Source: CAZJYI01 sp964550025
GTDB taxonomy: Bacteria; Verrucomicrobiota; Kiritimatiellia; UBA8416; CAYOBW01
Direction: 5' to 3'
Length of the DNA: 11,593 nucleotides
Assembly (NCBI GenBank): GCA_964550025.1
Contig: CAZJYI010000253.1
Coordinates: 1-11,593 of the forward strand
The first letter of the stretch is position 1. Every line of letters starts with the position of its first letter. The notes beneath the pieces are model-generated. The model searched no databases. It saw only the letters and a program-made list of their open reading frames with translations, and was not told the origin of the DNA. Below are positions 11,492 to 11,593 of this stretch, piece by piece. The translations under genes and the position numbers were made by a program.

Positions 11492-11593
11492 TTACCGAGA
11501 TGGCACTCACTCAAGAGCGTCGTCGGTTCTCGTCCCAGTCAGCAGTTCTCATTTTGGCTGACGCCCCCTGCCACTGAGGGGCATTGATCACGA

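Noticed and set aside
11492..11593. Terminator after the LamG pseudogene
   Set aside because: Only weak stems are present (GTCAGC with GCTGAC; GCCCC with GGGGC) and no T-run follows.

Overview
The window is about 60% GC bacterial chromosome. Secreted proteins with pseudopilin (GspG) domains, a bifunctional fucokinase/GDP-fucose pyrophosphorylase, a DUF6868-like small membrane protein, a PVC-style coiled-coil plus LamG secreted protein, and spacers packed with short-unit palindromic repeats all point to the PVC superphylum, most likely Kiritimatiellota/Verrucomicrobiota. This assignment is by resemblance and was not computed.

Positions 1-8103 are read leftward. In transcription order the genes are: a stand-alone CheY-like receiver (8103-7750); FKP, which salvages L-fucose to GDP-fucose (7536-4648); a secreted L,D-transpeptidase (4598-3930); LexA (3673-3089) with its own promoter and a GAAC-N4-GTTC SOS box; a divergent HisI-type protein (2854-2444); a zinc-ribbon/TM/GspG-domain protein (2235-1492) overlapping by ATGA an outer-membrane beta-barrel gene (1495-953); a terminator; a strong promoter with a long leader holding octamer repeats; and the 5' part of a secreted protein that runs off the left edge (525-1).

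Positions 8183-11593 are read rightward. A 576-residue conserved-looking protein of unknown function has a transglutaminase-like Cys/His/Asp-Asn arrangement. It starts almost on its transcription start and shares its -35 element with the receiver gene's promoter. It is followed by a two-TM DUF6868-like protein, a short remnant resembling the C-terminus of a DUF3368 (PIN-like toxin) protein, and a frameshifted, internally deleted LamG-protein pseudogene.

The most unusual feature is in the spacers. Five intergenic elements are inverted repeats whose arms are themselves tandem arrays of a short unit: family A, heptamer NATCAGT, two copies; family B, heptamer NGAATGN, two copies with conserved ends; family C, hexamer GWGTRY, one copy. 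All five begin within about 60 nt downstream of a stop codon. A fourth array, of the octamer ACGGTGCG, is purely tandem. No defence island, CRISPR array, tRNA or rRNA was seen. The genes do not form one obvious pathway; the likely shared theme is the cell envelope (transpeptidase, GDP-fucose, barrel protein, pseudopilin-like protein) next to regulators (LexA, receiver).
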